Positions 8,515 through 17,595 of a stretch of 64,000 nucleotides of DNA are shown here, piece after piece. The stretch's first letter is position 1; every line of letters begins with the position of its first letter. The translations under genes were made by a program, and so were the position numbers. Source of the DNA: Herminiimonas arsenitoxidans (GTDB lineage: Bacteria; Pseudomonadota; Gammaproteobacteria; Burkholderiales; Burkholderiaceae_D); contig NZ_LT671418.1 in the NCBI RefSeq assembly GCF_900130075.1, positions 3,534,001 through 3,598,000 on the forward strand, in the 5' to 3' direction. Below the pieces are notes generated by a model that was not told the DNA's origin, searched no databases, and worked only from the letters and a program-made list of their open reading frames with translations.

Positions 8515-9444
8515 ATGGATATTTTCATCCAGCAAATCATTAACGGCTTGGTGCTTGGCAGCATGTATGCGCTGGTCGCACTTGGCTACACGATGGTGTA
8601 TGGCGTACTGAACCTGATTAACTTTGCACATGGCGATGTATTGATGGTCGGTGCAATGGCAGGCTTGACCATACTCAAAATGGTGAATACCGTTGCGCCC
8701 GATTTGCCCGGTATCGTCAAGTTGATCATCGCGATCCTCGGTGCGATTCCAGTGTGCGTGGCCGTGAACGTGTTGATCGAACGCGTCGCCTATCGTCGCT
8801 TGCGCAATGCACCGCGTCTGGCGCCGCTGATTACTGCGATCGGTGTTTCCATCCTGCTGCAAACCTTCGCCATGATGATCTGGGGCCGCAGCCCGATTCC
8901 ATTCCCGCAAGTGATGCCGACGGATCCTTTGCACATCATGGGTGCATTGATTTCGCCTACGCAAGTGATGCTGTTGATACTTGCGACCGTCGCGATGGGA
9001 CTGCTGGTGTTGCTGATTGAAAAAACCAAGATGGGACGTGCGATGCGCGCCACTTCCGAGAATCCGCGTGTGGCAGGTTTGATGGGTGTCGATTCCAATC
9101 GCGTGATTGTGATGACGTTTGTGATCGGTGCGATATTGGCAGCGATAGCCGGCGTGATGTGGGCTGCCAATTATTCATCAGCGCAATTTGCGATGGGCTT
9201 TGTGCCTGGACTGAAAGCGTTTTCCGCTGCGGTATTGGGCGGCATCGGCAATATCTACGGTGCGATGCTGGGCGGCATTCTGCTTGGTTTGATTGAAAGC
9301 CTGGGTGCGGGTTACATCGGTGATCTGACTGGCGGCTTCCTTGGTAGTCATTATCAAGACATCTTTGCCTTCGTCGTCTTGATCATCGTCCTCACGCTAC
9401 GACCGTCCGGCATCATGGGCGAACGTGTGCCTGATCGTGCGTAA
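8515..9444 (+). CDS. livH: Branched-chain amino acid ABC transporter permease LivH
   Basis: Inner-membrane permease of 309 residues with about eight hydrophobic helices. It begins IFIQQIINGLVLGSMYALVA and has the LivH motif GYTMVYGVLNLINFAHGDV near residues 24-42. The GLKAFSAAVLGGIGNIYGAM block contacts the ATPases. First structural gene of livHMGF. No periplasmic binding-protein gene is in the neighbourhood, so that subunit must be encoded elsewhere. Expression is probably controlled by the leader terminator upstream. Confidence 0.95.
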   Translation: MDIFIQQIINGLVLGSMYALVALGYTMVYGVLNLINFAHGDVLMVGAMAGLTILKMVNTVAPDLPGIVKLIIAILGAIPVCVAVNVLIERVAYRRLRNAPRLAPLITAIGVSILLQTFAMMIWGRSPIPFPQVMPTDPLHIMGALISPTQVMLLILATVAMGLLVLLIEKTKMGRAMRATSENPRVAGLMGVDSNRVIVMTFVIGAILAAIAGVMWAANYSSAQFAMGFVPGLKAFSAAVLGGIGNIYGAMLGGILLGLIESLGAGYIGDLTGGFLGSHYQDIFAFVVLIIVLTLRPSGIMGERVPDRA

Positions 9445-9453
9445 GGGGAAATC

Positions 9454-10668
9454 ATGTCCAATTATTTCGATACCAAAAACAATCCGCGCAAGGCCTATAC
9501 CGGCTTGCTGGTCATACTGGCGATTGCGCTGATCTTTCCCTTCATTGCGCAGAACTTCGGTAACTCATGGGTGCGCATCATGGACTTTGCGCTGCTCTAC
9601 ATCATGCTGGCGCTGGGTTTGAACGTGGTGGTTGGTTTTGCCGGTTTGCTTGATCTTGGCTATATCGCTTTCTATGCAATTGGCGCGTATCTGACGGCGC
9701 TGTTGGCATCGCCACAATTTGCAGTGGTGCTCGAATCTTTCGTCAATCAATATCCGCCTATAGGCGAAGCATTGCTGTGGGTCTTTGGTCCGGAGATTGC
9801 GCAAAATGGTATTCATCTATCACTGTGGGCGATCGTGCCGCTGGCAGCTTTGGTGGCTGGTTTCTTCGGTGCTGTACTGGGCGCGCCTACGCTCAAACTG
9901 CGCGGCGATTATCTGGCCATTGTCACATTGGGCTTCGGCGAGATCATCCGCATCTTCATGAACAATCTGAACGGCCCGGTCAATATCACCAATGGTCCGC
10001 AAGGGATCAATATGATCGATCCGATACGCATCTTTGGCGTATCGCTCAATGGTGAAGCAGGGTCGCGGGCGACGGTCATGATCGGCGATTACGCAATGCC
10101 GTCGGTGAATGCCTATTACTTTCTGTTTTTGTTTCTGTGCATCGCGATTATTTTCATCTCGGTGCGTTTGCAGAATTCGCGCTTGGGGCGCGCTTTCGTT
10201 GCGATACGTGAAGATGAAATCGCAGCCAAGGCGATGGGCATCAATACGCGCAACGTCAAATTGCTGGCGTTTGCGATGGGCGCATCGTTCGGCGGTGTAG
10301 CCGGTGCGATGTTCGCTTCCTTCCAGGGTTTTGTATCACCGGAATCTTTCTCGTTGACGGAGTCGATAGCCGTGCTGGCGATGGTGGTGTTGGGCGGCAT
10401 GGGACATATTCCCGGCGTGGTACTCGGCGGTATTATTCTCGCGGCCTTGCCGGAAGTCTTGCGTCATGTGGTGGAACCTTTGCAGCAGAGTCTGTTCGGC
10501 GAAGTCCTAATTGATGCGGAAGTCTTGCGTCAGTTGCTGTACGGGCTGGCGATGGTGTTGATCATGCTGAATCGTCCTGCCGGTTTGTGGCCTGCGCCCA
10601 AGAGCGAAGACAGGCCGACTGCGGATACGGATACCGCCAAGAAATCGACTGACGTTGTCGCTGTATAA
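9454..10668 (+). CDS. livM: Branched-chain amino acid ABC transporter permease LivM
   Basis: Second permease, 404 residues. The LivM motif LGLNVVVGFAGLLDLGYIAF lies near residues 53-72, and RLQNSRLGRAFVAIREDEIA plus VVLGGMGHIPGVVLGG are typical. A good ribosome site (AAGGGGAAA) precedes the ATG nine bases after livH. The C-terminal 25 residues are hydrophilic (PKSEDRPTADTDTAKKSTD) and likely cytoplasmic. Confidence 0.95.
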   Translation: MSNYFDTKNNPRKAYTGLLVILAIALIFPFIAQNFGNSWVRIMDFALLYIMLALGLNVVVGFAGLLDLGYIAFYAIGAYLTALLASPQFAVVLESFVNQYPPIGEALLWVFGPEIAQNGIHLSLWAIVPLAALVAGFFGAVLGAPTLKLRGDYLAIVTLGFGEIIRIFMNNLNGPVNITNGPQGINMIDPIRIFGVSLNGEAGSRATVMIGDYAMPSVNAYYFLFLFLCIAIIFISVRLQNSRLGRAFVAIREDEIAAKAMGINTRNVKLLAFAMGASFGGVAGAMFASFQGFVSPESFSLTESIAVLAMVVLGGMGHIPGVVLGGIILAALPEVLRHVVEPLQQSLFGEVLIDAEVLRQLLYGLAMVLIMLNRPAGLWPAPKSEDRPTADTDTAKKSTDVVAV

Positions 10669-10677
10669 GAGGATGAC

Positions 10678-11448
10678 ATGAGCGAACAAATCATTCTCAA
10701 TATTGCCGATGTCAGCAAGCGCTTTGGCGGCTTGCAGGCTTTGTCCGACGTCAACGTCAAAATCATGAAGGGCCAGATCTACGGTTTGATCGGGCCGAAC
10801 GGCGCAGGTAAAACGACCTTCTTCAATGTAATCACTGGTTTGTATCAGGCTGACAAAGGAAGTTTCGAGTTAGCCGGCAAACCGTATTCGCCTTCTGCGC
10901 CGCACATGGTAGCGAAGGCGGGCATTGCACGCACGTTTCAAAATATTCGTTTATTCGGCGAAATGACGGCGCTGGAAAACGTCATGATCGGGCGCCATGT
11001 GCGTACGCATCAAGGTTTGTTCGGGGCTGTGTTTCATCACAAGGCGGCGCGCCGGGAAGAGGCGGAAATACGCGCACGTTCCATGGAGCTGCTCGACTTC
11101 GTCGGTATCGCACAGTTTGCGGATCGCACCGCGCGCCACTTATCGTATGGTGATCAACGTCGATTGGAAATTGCGCGCGCATTGGCAACCGATCCGCAGT
11201 TACTCGCACTGGATGAACCCGCAGCTGGTATGAACGCGACGGAAAAACTCGGCCTGCGCGAATTGCTGGTCAAGATCAAGGCGGAAGGTAAAACCATTTT
11301 GTTGATTGAACATGATGTGAAATTGGTGATGGGTTTGTGTGATCGCATCACGGTGCTGGATTACGGCAAGCCGATAGCTGAGGGCATTCCTGCTGATGTG
11401 CAAAAAAATCCGGCAGTGATTGAAGCCTATCTCGGAGGCGGACACTAA
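10678..11448 (+). CDS. livG: Branched-chain amino acid ABC transporter ATPase LivG
   Basis: ATPase subunit, 256 residues. Walker A is GPNGAGKTT (about residues 39-47), the signature LSYGDQRRLEIARALA and Walker B LLALDEPAAGMN follow, then the switch His in LLIEHD. The IARTFQNIRLFGEMTALENV insertion is typical of LivG. It follows livM after nine bases. Its stop is immediately followed by a palindromic element that splits it from livF. Confidence 0.95.
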   Translation: MSEQIILNIADVSKRFGGLQALSDVNVKIMKGQIYGLIGPNGAGKTTFFNVITGLYQADKGSFELAGKPYSPSAPHMVAKAGIARTFQNIRLFGEMTALENVMIGRHVRTHQGLFGAVFHHKAARREEAEIRARSMELLDFVGIAQFADRTARHLSYGDQRRLEIARALATDPQLLALDEPAAGMNATEKLGLRELLVKIKAEGKTILLIEHDVKLVMGLCDRITVLDYGKPIAEGIPADVQKNPAVIEAYLGGGH

Positions 11449-11569
11449 TGCATACCTTGTTCACCTACTGCGCAGACGCAGACCGACACTGCGATGCTCA
11501 CCGTACCTTTGTACGGCTGCGCTTCTCCTGCCGACCTGCACCTGCTCGCGACGGCGCTCAAGGCATGCA
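11449..11569. repeat. 121-bp imperfect palindromic element between livG and livF
   Basis: TGCATACCTTG at 11449-11459 and CAAGGCATGCA at 11559-11569 are inverted copies with one difference, and a hairpin CCGTAC-CTTT-GTACGG (11501-11516) sits at the exact centre. The arms between pair only partly. The element starts on the base after the livG stop. It looks like an intergenic repeat (REP/MITE-like); copy number elsewhere is unknown. Confidence 0.6.
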
Positions 11570-11602
11570 AGACTCACAGAATAAAAAGTTGAAAGATCTA
11601 GT

Positions 11603-12328
11603 ATGAGCACGAATATTCTGAAGATCACCGGCTTGAAGGTCGCTTATGGTGGCATTCAAGCGGTCAAGGGTGTCGATCTTGAAGTCAACAAGGGTGAACT
11701 GATTACCTTGATCGGTGCGAATGGTGCGGGCAAAACCACGACGCTGAAGGCGATTACCGGTACCTTGCCGGATTGCCGAGTCGAAGGGCATATCGAATAC
11801 CTGGCTCAACCGATCAAGGGCTTGCGTTCATTCGAACTGGTGCGCAAACATTTAGCGATGGTGCCGGAAGGACGTGGCGTGTTCACGCGCATGTCGATCC
11901 AGGAAAACATGTTGATGGGTGCGTTCACACGTGATGACAAAGCCGGCATCGCGGCGGATATCGACAAATGGTTTGATATCTTCCCGCGCTTGAAAGAGCG
12001 TGCAGCACAAATGGCAGGCACCTTGTCTGGCGGCGAGCAGCAGATGCTGGCAATGGCGCGTGCCTTGATGAGTCATCCGAATCTATTGTTGCTGGATGAA
12101 CCTTCGATGGGCTTGTCACCGATCATGGTTGAGAAGATTTTTGAAGTCATCCGTACCGTATCGGCGCAAGGCATCACCATCCTATTAGTTGAGCAAAATG
12201 CGAAGCTGGCATTACAGGCAGCACATCGTGCTTATGTGATGGAGTCTGGCTTGGTCACCATGCAAGGTGATGCGCAGCACATGCTGAACGATCCTAAAGT
12301 CAGGGAAGCCTATTTAGGCGAGAGTTGA
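11603..12328 (+). CDS. livF: Branched-chain amino acid ABC transporter ATPase LivF
   Basis: Second ATPase, 241 residues. Walker A GANGAGKTT (about residues 37-45), signature LSGGEQQMLAMARAL, Walker B LLLLDEPSMGLSP, and the switch residue Gln in LLVEQNAKLAL, as is normal for LivF. VPEGRGVFTRMSIQENMLMG is a family block. Last gene of the operon, 154 bases after livG. Only a weak ribosome site (GAAAGA) is visible. Confidence 0.95.
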   Translation: MSTNILKITGLKVAYGGIQAVKGVDLEVNKGELITLIGANGAGKTTTLKAITGTLPDCRVEGHIEYLAQPIKGLRSFELVRKHLAMVPEGRGVFTRMSIQENMLMGAFTRDDKAGIAADIDKWFDIFPRLKERAAQMAGTLSGGEQQMLAMARALMSHPNLLLLDEPSMGLSPIMVEKIFEVIRTVSAQGITILLVEQNAKLALQAAHRAYVMESGLVTMQGDAQHMLNDPKVREAYLGES

Positions 12329-12605
12329 CACTAGGCATCTTTAGCTTATCTTCATTTTTCTTGCTTTTTTGATAAAGCATGCCATCCTGATTCGATTACC
12401 CAGTGCACTATTTGCATTTGGGTAAGTCGAGTGCATAGCCATGTGTAGGTCTCGTATCTGCAGCAGCGCTATAAGTTAAAAATCACAATTGCTTGCAAAC
12501 GACGAAGTGGAAACATGATTAAATTTTTCGCAAATAAATCATTTATCTGACTGTGTCGCAGCCCAGGTGCGCACCGTCTCTTTCCATCTCTTTCAGGGAG
12601 TTGTC

Positions 12606-13298
12606 ATGAAACAATACGGTGCGGAGTTCTTCGGGACTTTCTGGCTAGTGCTCGGCGGATGCGGCAGTGCGGTTCTGGCCGCTGGTTTTCCCACTCTTGG
12701 TATCGGTTTTCTCGGCGTGGCGGCTGCGTTTGGTTTGACGGTGCTGACGATGGCGTTTGCCATAGGCCATATCTCCGGCTGTCATCTCAATCCGGCCGTT
12801 TCTATCGGTCTGTGGGCTGGCGGTCGTTTCCCTGCGAATAAACTCTTGCCTTACATCGTGGCGCAAGTGCTGGGTGGCATCGTCGCCGGTGGTGTGCTGT
12901 ACATCATTGCCAGCGGCACCGCAGGTTTTGACGTTGCCAAGGGATTTGCGTCCAACGGTTATGGCGAACATTCGCCAGGCGGTTATTCGCTACAGGCTGC
13001 CTTGGTTTGTGAAGTGGTGATGACGATGTTTTTCCTCTTGGTCATTCTTGGCGCAACGGACAAACGTGCACCAGCCGGTTTTGCGCCGATTCCAATTGGT
13101 TTGGCATTGACCCTGATACATCTCATCTCGATCCCGGTTACGAACACCTCTGTTAATCCTGCGCGTAGTACGGGTGTGGCGGTGTACGTCGGCGGTTGGG
13201 CGACAGGTCAGCTTTGGCTCTTCTGGGTCGCACCTATCATCGGTGCTTTGCTGGGTGCTTTGATTTATCGCTGGATAGGTAACGAGAAAAACGCCTAG
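12606..13298 (+). CDS. aqpZ: Aquaporin Z
   Basis: Water channel of the inner membrane, 230 residues. The two half-helix motifs are HLNPAVS (NPA 62-64) and SVNPARS (NPA 184-186), with the selectivity arginine (Arg187) after the second. Start chosen at the ATG with CAGGGAG six bases ahead; the frame extends upstream from a GTG at 12567, but that stretch lacks aquaporin character. Transcribed alone. Confidence 0.95.
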   Translation: MKQYGAEFFGTFWLVLGGCGSAVLAAGFPTLGIGFLGVAAAFGLTVLTMAFAIGHISGCHLNPAVSIGLWAGGRFPANKLLPYIVAQVLGGIVAGGVLYIIASGTAGFDVAKGFASNGYGEHSPGGYSLQAALVCEVVMTMFFLLVILGATDKRAPAGFAPIPIGLALTLIHLISIPVTNTSVNPARSTGVAVYVGGWATGQLWLFWVAPIIGALLGALIYRWIGNEKNA

Positions 13299-13312
13299 GC
13301 TTGATCTGTGCT

Positions 13313-13347
13313 GGCATGTGGCGAGTGTTGAAAACTTGCCACATGCC
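13313..13347 (+). terminator. 14-bp hairpin after aqpZ
   Basis: GGCATGTGGCGAGT pairs with ACTTGCCACATGCC (one G-U) around a 7-base loop, 15 bases past the aqpZ stop. No long T-tract follows, so it may stabilise the 3' end or need help to terminate. Confidence 0.5.
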
Positions 13348-13804
13348 GTATCAGTGTTCTTAATCATCTCGGTTTGAATGCGCCCCTGACTCGCATTAGG
13401 AAATAGATGTGTGTGGCTAAGCACAGGCTAAACGCGCTATTTGTGTGCGGGATTGTTCCGGAATATGGCGGAATAGCACTAAAAAGATGCGCTGACACTA
13501 TGTGGTGTCCAAAATCAGGCGTGAAGGGCATCTACTGCTCTGGTTTTTAAATCCATCAAAAGTGACATGTTACTTGTCGCTCTCTGCTTCTTCCTCCTTA
13601 TTTTCAGTTACTGGCACCAAGTTTGCTTAACGTAGTGTGATCAGTAAAAACTGCAGGTTTGTTTCAAGCCCGTTCGATCGATATTCTTCAACCCTTGACA
13701 AATGTTTTTATGGGGCTTAACTTACGCTTAAATCTGACATGTCAGTAATAGACATGCTTATTTGAAGGGCGCAAAGAGGTTCCATAACTACATCGGAGAC
13801 ATTT
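13348..13804. promoter_or_regulatory. oxlT upstream region with promoter and two related palindromes
   Basis: No gene in 457 bases. A TTGACA at 13695-13700 with TTAACT at 13717-13722 (16-base spacer) is the likely promoter. Two related palindromes lie at 13562-13573 (GTGACATGTTAC, one mismatch pair) and 13734-13745 (CTGACATGTCAG, perfect). They share TGACATGT and could be operators; the second lies just downstream of the -10, a repressor position. The nearby GntR/FCD regulator is a candidate ligand. Confidence 0.5.
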
Positions 13805-15124
13805 ATGAATCGCATCAGTACAACCAGCTCGAGTTTGTCGAGCAGCACCAGATGGTGGCAGCTCTTCTTTGGCGTCGTCGCCATGATGGCTATCTCCAGC
13901 CCGCAATATGTATGGGCTTTGTTTACAACTGAATTAACAGCGTCGCTGGGCGCATCGCTGACGGAAGTACAGGTCACCTTTGCGATCCTGATCGTGGCGC
14001 AAACGTTTTTGTCGCCATTCCAGGGTTTTCTGATCGATAAGTTCGGCCCGCGTATGTTGCTATCTGCCGGTGCGATCTTGACGGCATTGAGCTGGGTGTT
14101 GGCATCGACCGCGACCAGCGTGTGGGGCCTGTACTTTAGCTACGGCTTATTGGGTGGTGTTGGTACCGGCATTATCTACGTAGGTGTCGTTGGTCTGATG
14201 GTGCAATGGTTTCCGGACAAGCGCGGCTTTGCTGTTGGCATGGTTGCAGCGGGTTATGGCTTCGGCGCGATTCTGACGACGTTCGCCATTTCCAGCAGCA
14301 TCAAATCGGCTGGTGTCTCAAGCACCTTGATGACTTTCGGTTTGATCATCGGTGTAGTTGGCTTCCTGGCTGCGCAAGGTATGCGCCGTCCACGAGCAGA
14401 TGAAGTGGCTACGCTGGCTGTGCAACACACATCAACGAGCCCGAATCTGGAGTCGAAGCACGGCTATAAATCGAGTGAGATGCTGAAGAAGCCAGTGTTC
14501 TGGTTGATGTTCATCATGATGACGATGATGTCGACTTCAGGCTTGATGGTGATTTCGCAAATGGGTGCATTCGCTAAAGACTTCGGTGTGCACGATGCGA
14601 TGGTATTCGGTATGGCAGCCTTGCCGCTGGCATTGACGATAGATCGTTTTGCGAATGGTTTGACGCGTCCGTTCTTTGGTTGGGTCTCTGATCGTATTGG
14701 TCGTGAAAACACCATGTTCATCGCTTTCGGTATGGAAGGTGTCGCGATGACCTTGTGGTTGATGACGACTGATAACCCTGTGTTGTTCGTCTTGTTATCT
14801 GGTGTCGTGTTTTTCGGTTGGGGCGAAATTTTCTCGCTGTTCCCATCGATCTTGACGGATACCTTTGGTACCAAGCATGCAACGACCAACTACGGTTTCT
14901 TGTACATGGCACAGGGCGTAGGTTCAGTCCTGGGTGGTCCATTGGCAGCGATGATGCATGAAGCAACGGGTTCGTGGACGCCGGTGTTTATGACGGTGAT
15001 CGGCATGGATTTTATGACTGCTATTCTGGCTTTGGTTATTCTCAAGCCTATGCGTCGCAAATTCCTTGCTGATACCAAGAAGGAAATGGAAATGAGCAGC
15101 GCTGCTGCGCCTGCTTTCAAGTAA
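13805..15124 (+). CDS. MFS transporter, oxalate/formate antiporter (OxlT) family
   Basis: 12-helix major facilitator of 439 residues. The first helices start at about residue 19 (FFGVVAMMAISSPQYVWALF), and the OxlT-type region VWALFTTELTASLGASLTEVQ follows. The MFS loop motif is GFLIDKFGPRMLL, and RPFFGWVSDRIGRENTM is its second-half counterpart. YLYMAQGVGSVLGGPLAA-like text near the end is a family hallmark. The gene is set between two palindromes/promoter and a double hairpin. Oxalate is the best-known substrate of the family, but other dicarboxylates or monocarboxylates are possible. Confidence 0.8.
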   Translation: MNRISTTSSSLSSSTRWWQLFFGVVAMMAISSPQYVWALFTTELTASLGASLTEVQVTFAILIVAQTFLSPFQGFLIDKFGPRMLLSAGAILTALSWVLASTATSVWGLYFSYGLLGGVGTGIIYVGVVGLMVQWFPDKRGFAVGMVAAGYGFGAILTTFAISSSIKSAGVSSTLMTFGLIIGVVGFLAAQGMRRPRADEVATLAVQHTSTSPNLESKHGYKSSEMLKKPVFWLMFIMMTMMSTSGLMVISQMGAFAKDFGVHDAMVFGMAALPLALTIDRFANGLTRPFFGWVSDRIGRENTMFIAFGMEGVAMTLWLMTTDNPVLFVLLSGVVFFGWGEIFSLFPSILTDTFGTKHATTNYGFLYMAQGVGSVLGGPLAAMMHEATGSWTPVFMTVIGMDFMTAILALVILKPMRRKFLADTKKEMEMSSAAAPAFK

Positions 15125-15130
15125 TACCGA

Positions 15131-15165
15131 TTTTCCGGAGCCGGCGTTGAGTCGGCTTCGGAAAA
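15131..15165 (+). terminator. First hairpin after the OxlT-type gene
   Basis: TTTTCCGGAGCCG pairs with CGGCTTCGGAAAA (13 bp, one G-U, 9-base loop) right after the stop codon. Confidence 0.5.
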
Positions 15166-15175
15166 ACGTTTAGGG

Positions 15176-15210
15176 ATTGCCCGGAGTTCGCCGGGCAATA
15201 CTGTTTTTAT
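15176..15210 (+). terminator. Intrinsic terminator before the GGT-like gene
   Basis: ATTGCCCGG-AGTTCG-CCGGGCAAT perfect 9-bp stem followed by ACTGTTTTT. It lies 22 bases before the next start, so the downstream gene is probably expressed by partial read-through or from a promoter overlapping this site. Confidence 0.7.
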
Positions 15211-15231
15211 TTATCGATCCAAAAGGGTTTT

Positions 15232-16827
15232 ATGCTGAATACTACCAACGCAACACGTGGCATGGCCGTTGCGCCGCATTCATTGGCTGCACAGGCAGCT
15301 TTGTCGGTTCTGCAGGATGGCGGCAACGCCATTGAGGCAATGGTCGCCGCCGCGTCGACGATTGCTGTTGTCTATCCCCATATGAACGGCATTGGTGGTG
15401 ACGGTTTCTGGGTGGTGTCGGAACCGGGCAAACCGGTCGTCGCGATTGAAGCTTGCGGCGTGGTCGGCGCAGGCGTCTCGCTTGATTACTATAAAGAACG
15501 CAAGCTGGATACGATCCCGATGCGCGGCCCGGTCGCGGCCAACACGATGGCTGGTACCGTCGGTGGCTGGCAGGAAGCATTGAACATCAGCGCCGGCTGG
15601 GGCGGTAAATTGGCATTGAATCGTTTGCTGGGCGATGCGATTCATTATGCGGAAAACGGTATCCCGGTCACACCTTCGCAATACGCGAGCACTTCGGCCA
15701 AGTTGAAGGAACTGGTTAATCAGCCAGGCTTTGCCGATACCTTCCTGGTCGATGGCAAGGCGCCAGAAGCAGGTAGCCGCTTCGTGCAAAAACGCATGGG
15801 CAAGACTTTGCGTACGCTGGCCGAACAAGGTCTGGATAGTTTTTATCGTGGTGAACTGGCGAAAGAAATCGCCGCAGATTTGGCTGAAGTCGGTTGCCCG
15901 ATCACCTTGCAGGATTTGAATAACTATCACGCACGCACTGGTGTGCCTATGCATCTGAAGCACAGCCTCGGTGATGTCTACAATACGGCGCCGCCTACAC
16001 AGGGTGTGATTTCGCTGGCGATTATCGGCATCCTCGATCGCCTGAATATCGGACAGTACAAGGAAGACAGTCTGGAATACATCCATTTGGTAGTGGAAGC
16101 GACCAAACAGGCTTTCGCAATTCGCGATCGTTACGTGATCGATCCGGCGTATATGGAGATCGATCCGCAAAGCATATTGACTGATGAATTCCTCGCCCCT
16201 TATGTCGCCAAGATCCGTGTCGACAAAGCTTTGCCTTGGGGCCAAGGCAAAGGACCTGGCGACACAATCTGGATGGGCGTGATCGACGGCGAAGGACGTG
16301 CGGTTTCCTTCATTCAAAGTATTTATCATGAGTTCGGCAGCGGCGTGGTCTTGCCGCGCACCGGTATTAATTGGCAAAACCGTGGTTGCTCATTCTCGCT
16401 GGACCCACAGCATCTGAACGTGCTGGTACCGGGCAAGAAGCCTTTTCATACGCTCAATCCTGCGCTCGCGCGTTTCAAGGATGGTCGCACTATGGTGTAT
16501 GGCACGATGGGTGGTGACGGTCAGCCGCAAACACAGGCAGCGGTGTTTACCCGTTACGCAGTATTTGGACAAGCAGTGCAGCAGGCGATTACCGCACCGC
16601 GCTGGTTGCTGGGTCGCACCTGGGGCCAGAGCTCGGATTCGCTCAAACTTGAAAGTCGTTTTGCACCAGAAATCATTGATGGCTTGCGAGCGCTCGGTCA
16701 CGAAGTCGATGTGATCGGCGAGTTTGATGAAATGGTTGGTCATGCTGCTGCCATTGTGCGCGATGCCGACGGCATCTTTGCCGGTGGTTTCGATCCGCGC
16801 AGCAACGGTATCGCTGCCGGCTTCTAA
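15232..16827 (+). CDS. Gamma-glutamyltransferase-family Ntn hydrolase, oxamate amidohydrolase (HpxW)-like
   Basis: 531-residue member of the self-cleaving gamma-glutamyltranspeptidase family. Autocleavage is expected before Thr345 in GPGDTIWMGVIDGEGRAVSF, which splits a large and a small subunit; the small-subunit GTMGGDGQPQTQ block (about residues 424-435) is typical. No signal peptide is seen, so it is cytoplasmic, unlike classic periplasmic GGT. The cytoplasmic form, the length and the neighbouring oxalate-type antiporter resemble HpxW, which releases oxalate from oxamate; that substrate is an inference. Glutathione or other gamma-glutamyl amides are alternatives. Confidence 0.8.
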   Translation: MLNTTNATRGMAVAPHSLAAQAALSVLQDGGNAIEAMVAAASTIAVVYPHMNGIGGDGFWVVSEPGKPVVAIEACGVVGAGVSLDYYKERKLDTIPMRGPVAANTMAGTVGGWQEALNISAGWGGKLALNRLLGDAIHYAENGIPVTPSQYASTSAKLKELVNQPGFADTFLVDGKAPEAGSRFVQKRMGKTLRTLAEQGLDSFYRGELAKEIAADLAEVGCPITLQDLNNYHARTGVPMHLKHSLGDVYNTAPPTQGVISLAIIGILDRLNIGQYKEDSLEYIHLVVEATKQAFAIRDRYVIDPAYMEIDPQSILTDEFLAPYVAKIRVDKALPWGQGKGPGDTIWMGVIDGEGRAVSFIQSIYHEFGSGVVLPRTGINWQNRGCSFSLDPQHLNVLVPGKKPFHTLNPALARFKDGRTMVYGTMGGDGQPQTQAAVFTRYAVFGQAVQQAITAPRWLLGRTWGQSSDSLKLESRFAPEIIDGLRALGHEVDVIGEFDEMVGHAAAIVRDADGIFAGGFDPRSNGIAAGF

Positions 16828-16844
16828 GTTTTCAAGCAGGATGT

Positions 16845-16883
16845 AAAAAAGCGCAGGCTGATTGCTCAGTCTGCGCTTTTTTT
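16845..16883. terminator. Bidirectional intrinsic terminator
   Basis: AGCGCAGGCTGA-TTGC-TCAGTCTGCGCT (12 bp, one G-U) flanked by A6 and T7. It serves both the GGT-like gene and the convergent GntR gene. Confidence 0.9.
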
Positions 16884-16896
16884 ATGCGTACTTGCT

Positions 16897-17595
16897 TTAC
16901 AGACCGCCCATGAACTGCAGCGTCTTGCGCGTATATTCTTCCACGTAGTCGATCAGCTTGTCCGAGGCATCACGCGCACCGGCTTCGTCGTTGGCAGCAA
17001 TCGCACGGGCGATGCCCGCATGCAGTTGTGAGACGCGGGCCAGATCGCCGAAGCGCTTGAAGTGCAAATACCAGAAGCGTCGGGTTTGCGCTTCGATCGG
17101 ACCGATCGCATAAGACACGTATTTGTTCTGTGCTGTCTCTATGCAGAGCGTGTTGAATTCTCTATCCGTCTCGATAAAGACATTGCCGTCATTTTGTTGT
17201 GCGGCTCTATCAAACTCAGCAGCCAACTTCAAAAATATATGACGTTGATCTTCCATTGCCAAACGGGCTGCGCGGCCGGCGATGATTTTTTCCAGCTCGC
17301 GTCGAACTTCAATCATGTTCAACTGATCGGCCAGATCAATGTCGGACACAATCACGCCGGAGCGCGGCAGGATCTTGACGTTGCCTTCGATCGCCAGGCG
17401 CTGCAACGCTTCACGCAAAGGCGTGCGGCCAAAACCGAGCGAGCGGTTCAATGCCTTCTCGGAGATCTTGCTGCCGGGCGGCAGCTTCAGTGTCACGATC
17501 ATTTCTTCCAGGATGCGATAGGCCATCTGCGCCTGATTCTCTCCATTCCCTTCCATTTCCGACTGCAACGCTTTTACTTGTTCTTCTGTGATCAT
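16897..17595 (-). CDS. GntR family regulator with FCD domain
   Basis: DNA-binding repressor of 232 residues. A winged helix-turn-helix covers about residues 20-88 (GSKISEKALNRSLGFGRTPLREALQRLAIEG), followed by an all-helical FCD ligand domain (EVRRELEKIIAGRAARLAM, then EFDRAAQQND and QLHAGIARAIAANDEAGARD). FCD regulators respond to small carboxylates. It lies between the GGT-like gene and the FAH-family gene, convergent to the first and divergent from the second. It probably controls one or both and perhaps the OxlT-type gene. Confidence 0.9.
   Translation of the reverse strand: MITEEQVKALQSEMEGNGENQAQMAYRILEEMIVTLKLPPGSKISEKALNRSLGFGRTPLREALQRLAIEGNVKILPRSGVIVSDIDLADQLNMIEVRRELEKIIAGRAARLAMEDQRHIFLKLAAEFDRAAQQNDGNVFIETDREFNTLCIETAQNKYVSYAIGPIEAQTRRFWYLHFKRFGDLARVSQLHAGIARAIAANDEAGARDASDKLIDYVEEYTRKTLQFMGGL

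Noticed and set aside
8515..12328. Missing livK/livJ gene as a damaged operon
   Set aside because: All four membrane and ATPase genes are intact; the binding protein is often encoded elsewhere in betaproteobacteria.
13440..13470. TTCCGGAA inverted repeat as an operator
   Set aside because: Short 8-base palindrome expected by chance; no partner site.
15280..16377. Long open frame of 365 codons antisense to the GGT-like gene
   Set aside because: Lies fully within a well-supported enzyme gene, low-complexity and without recognisable domain; it is a shadow.
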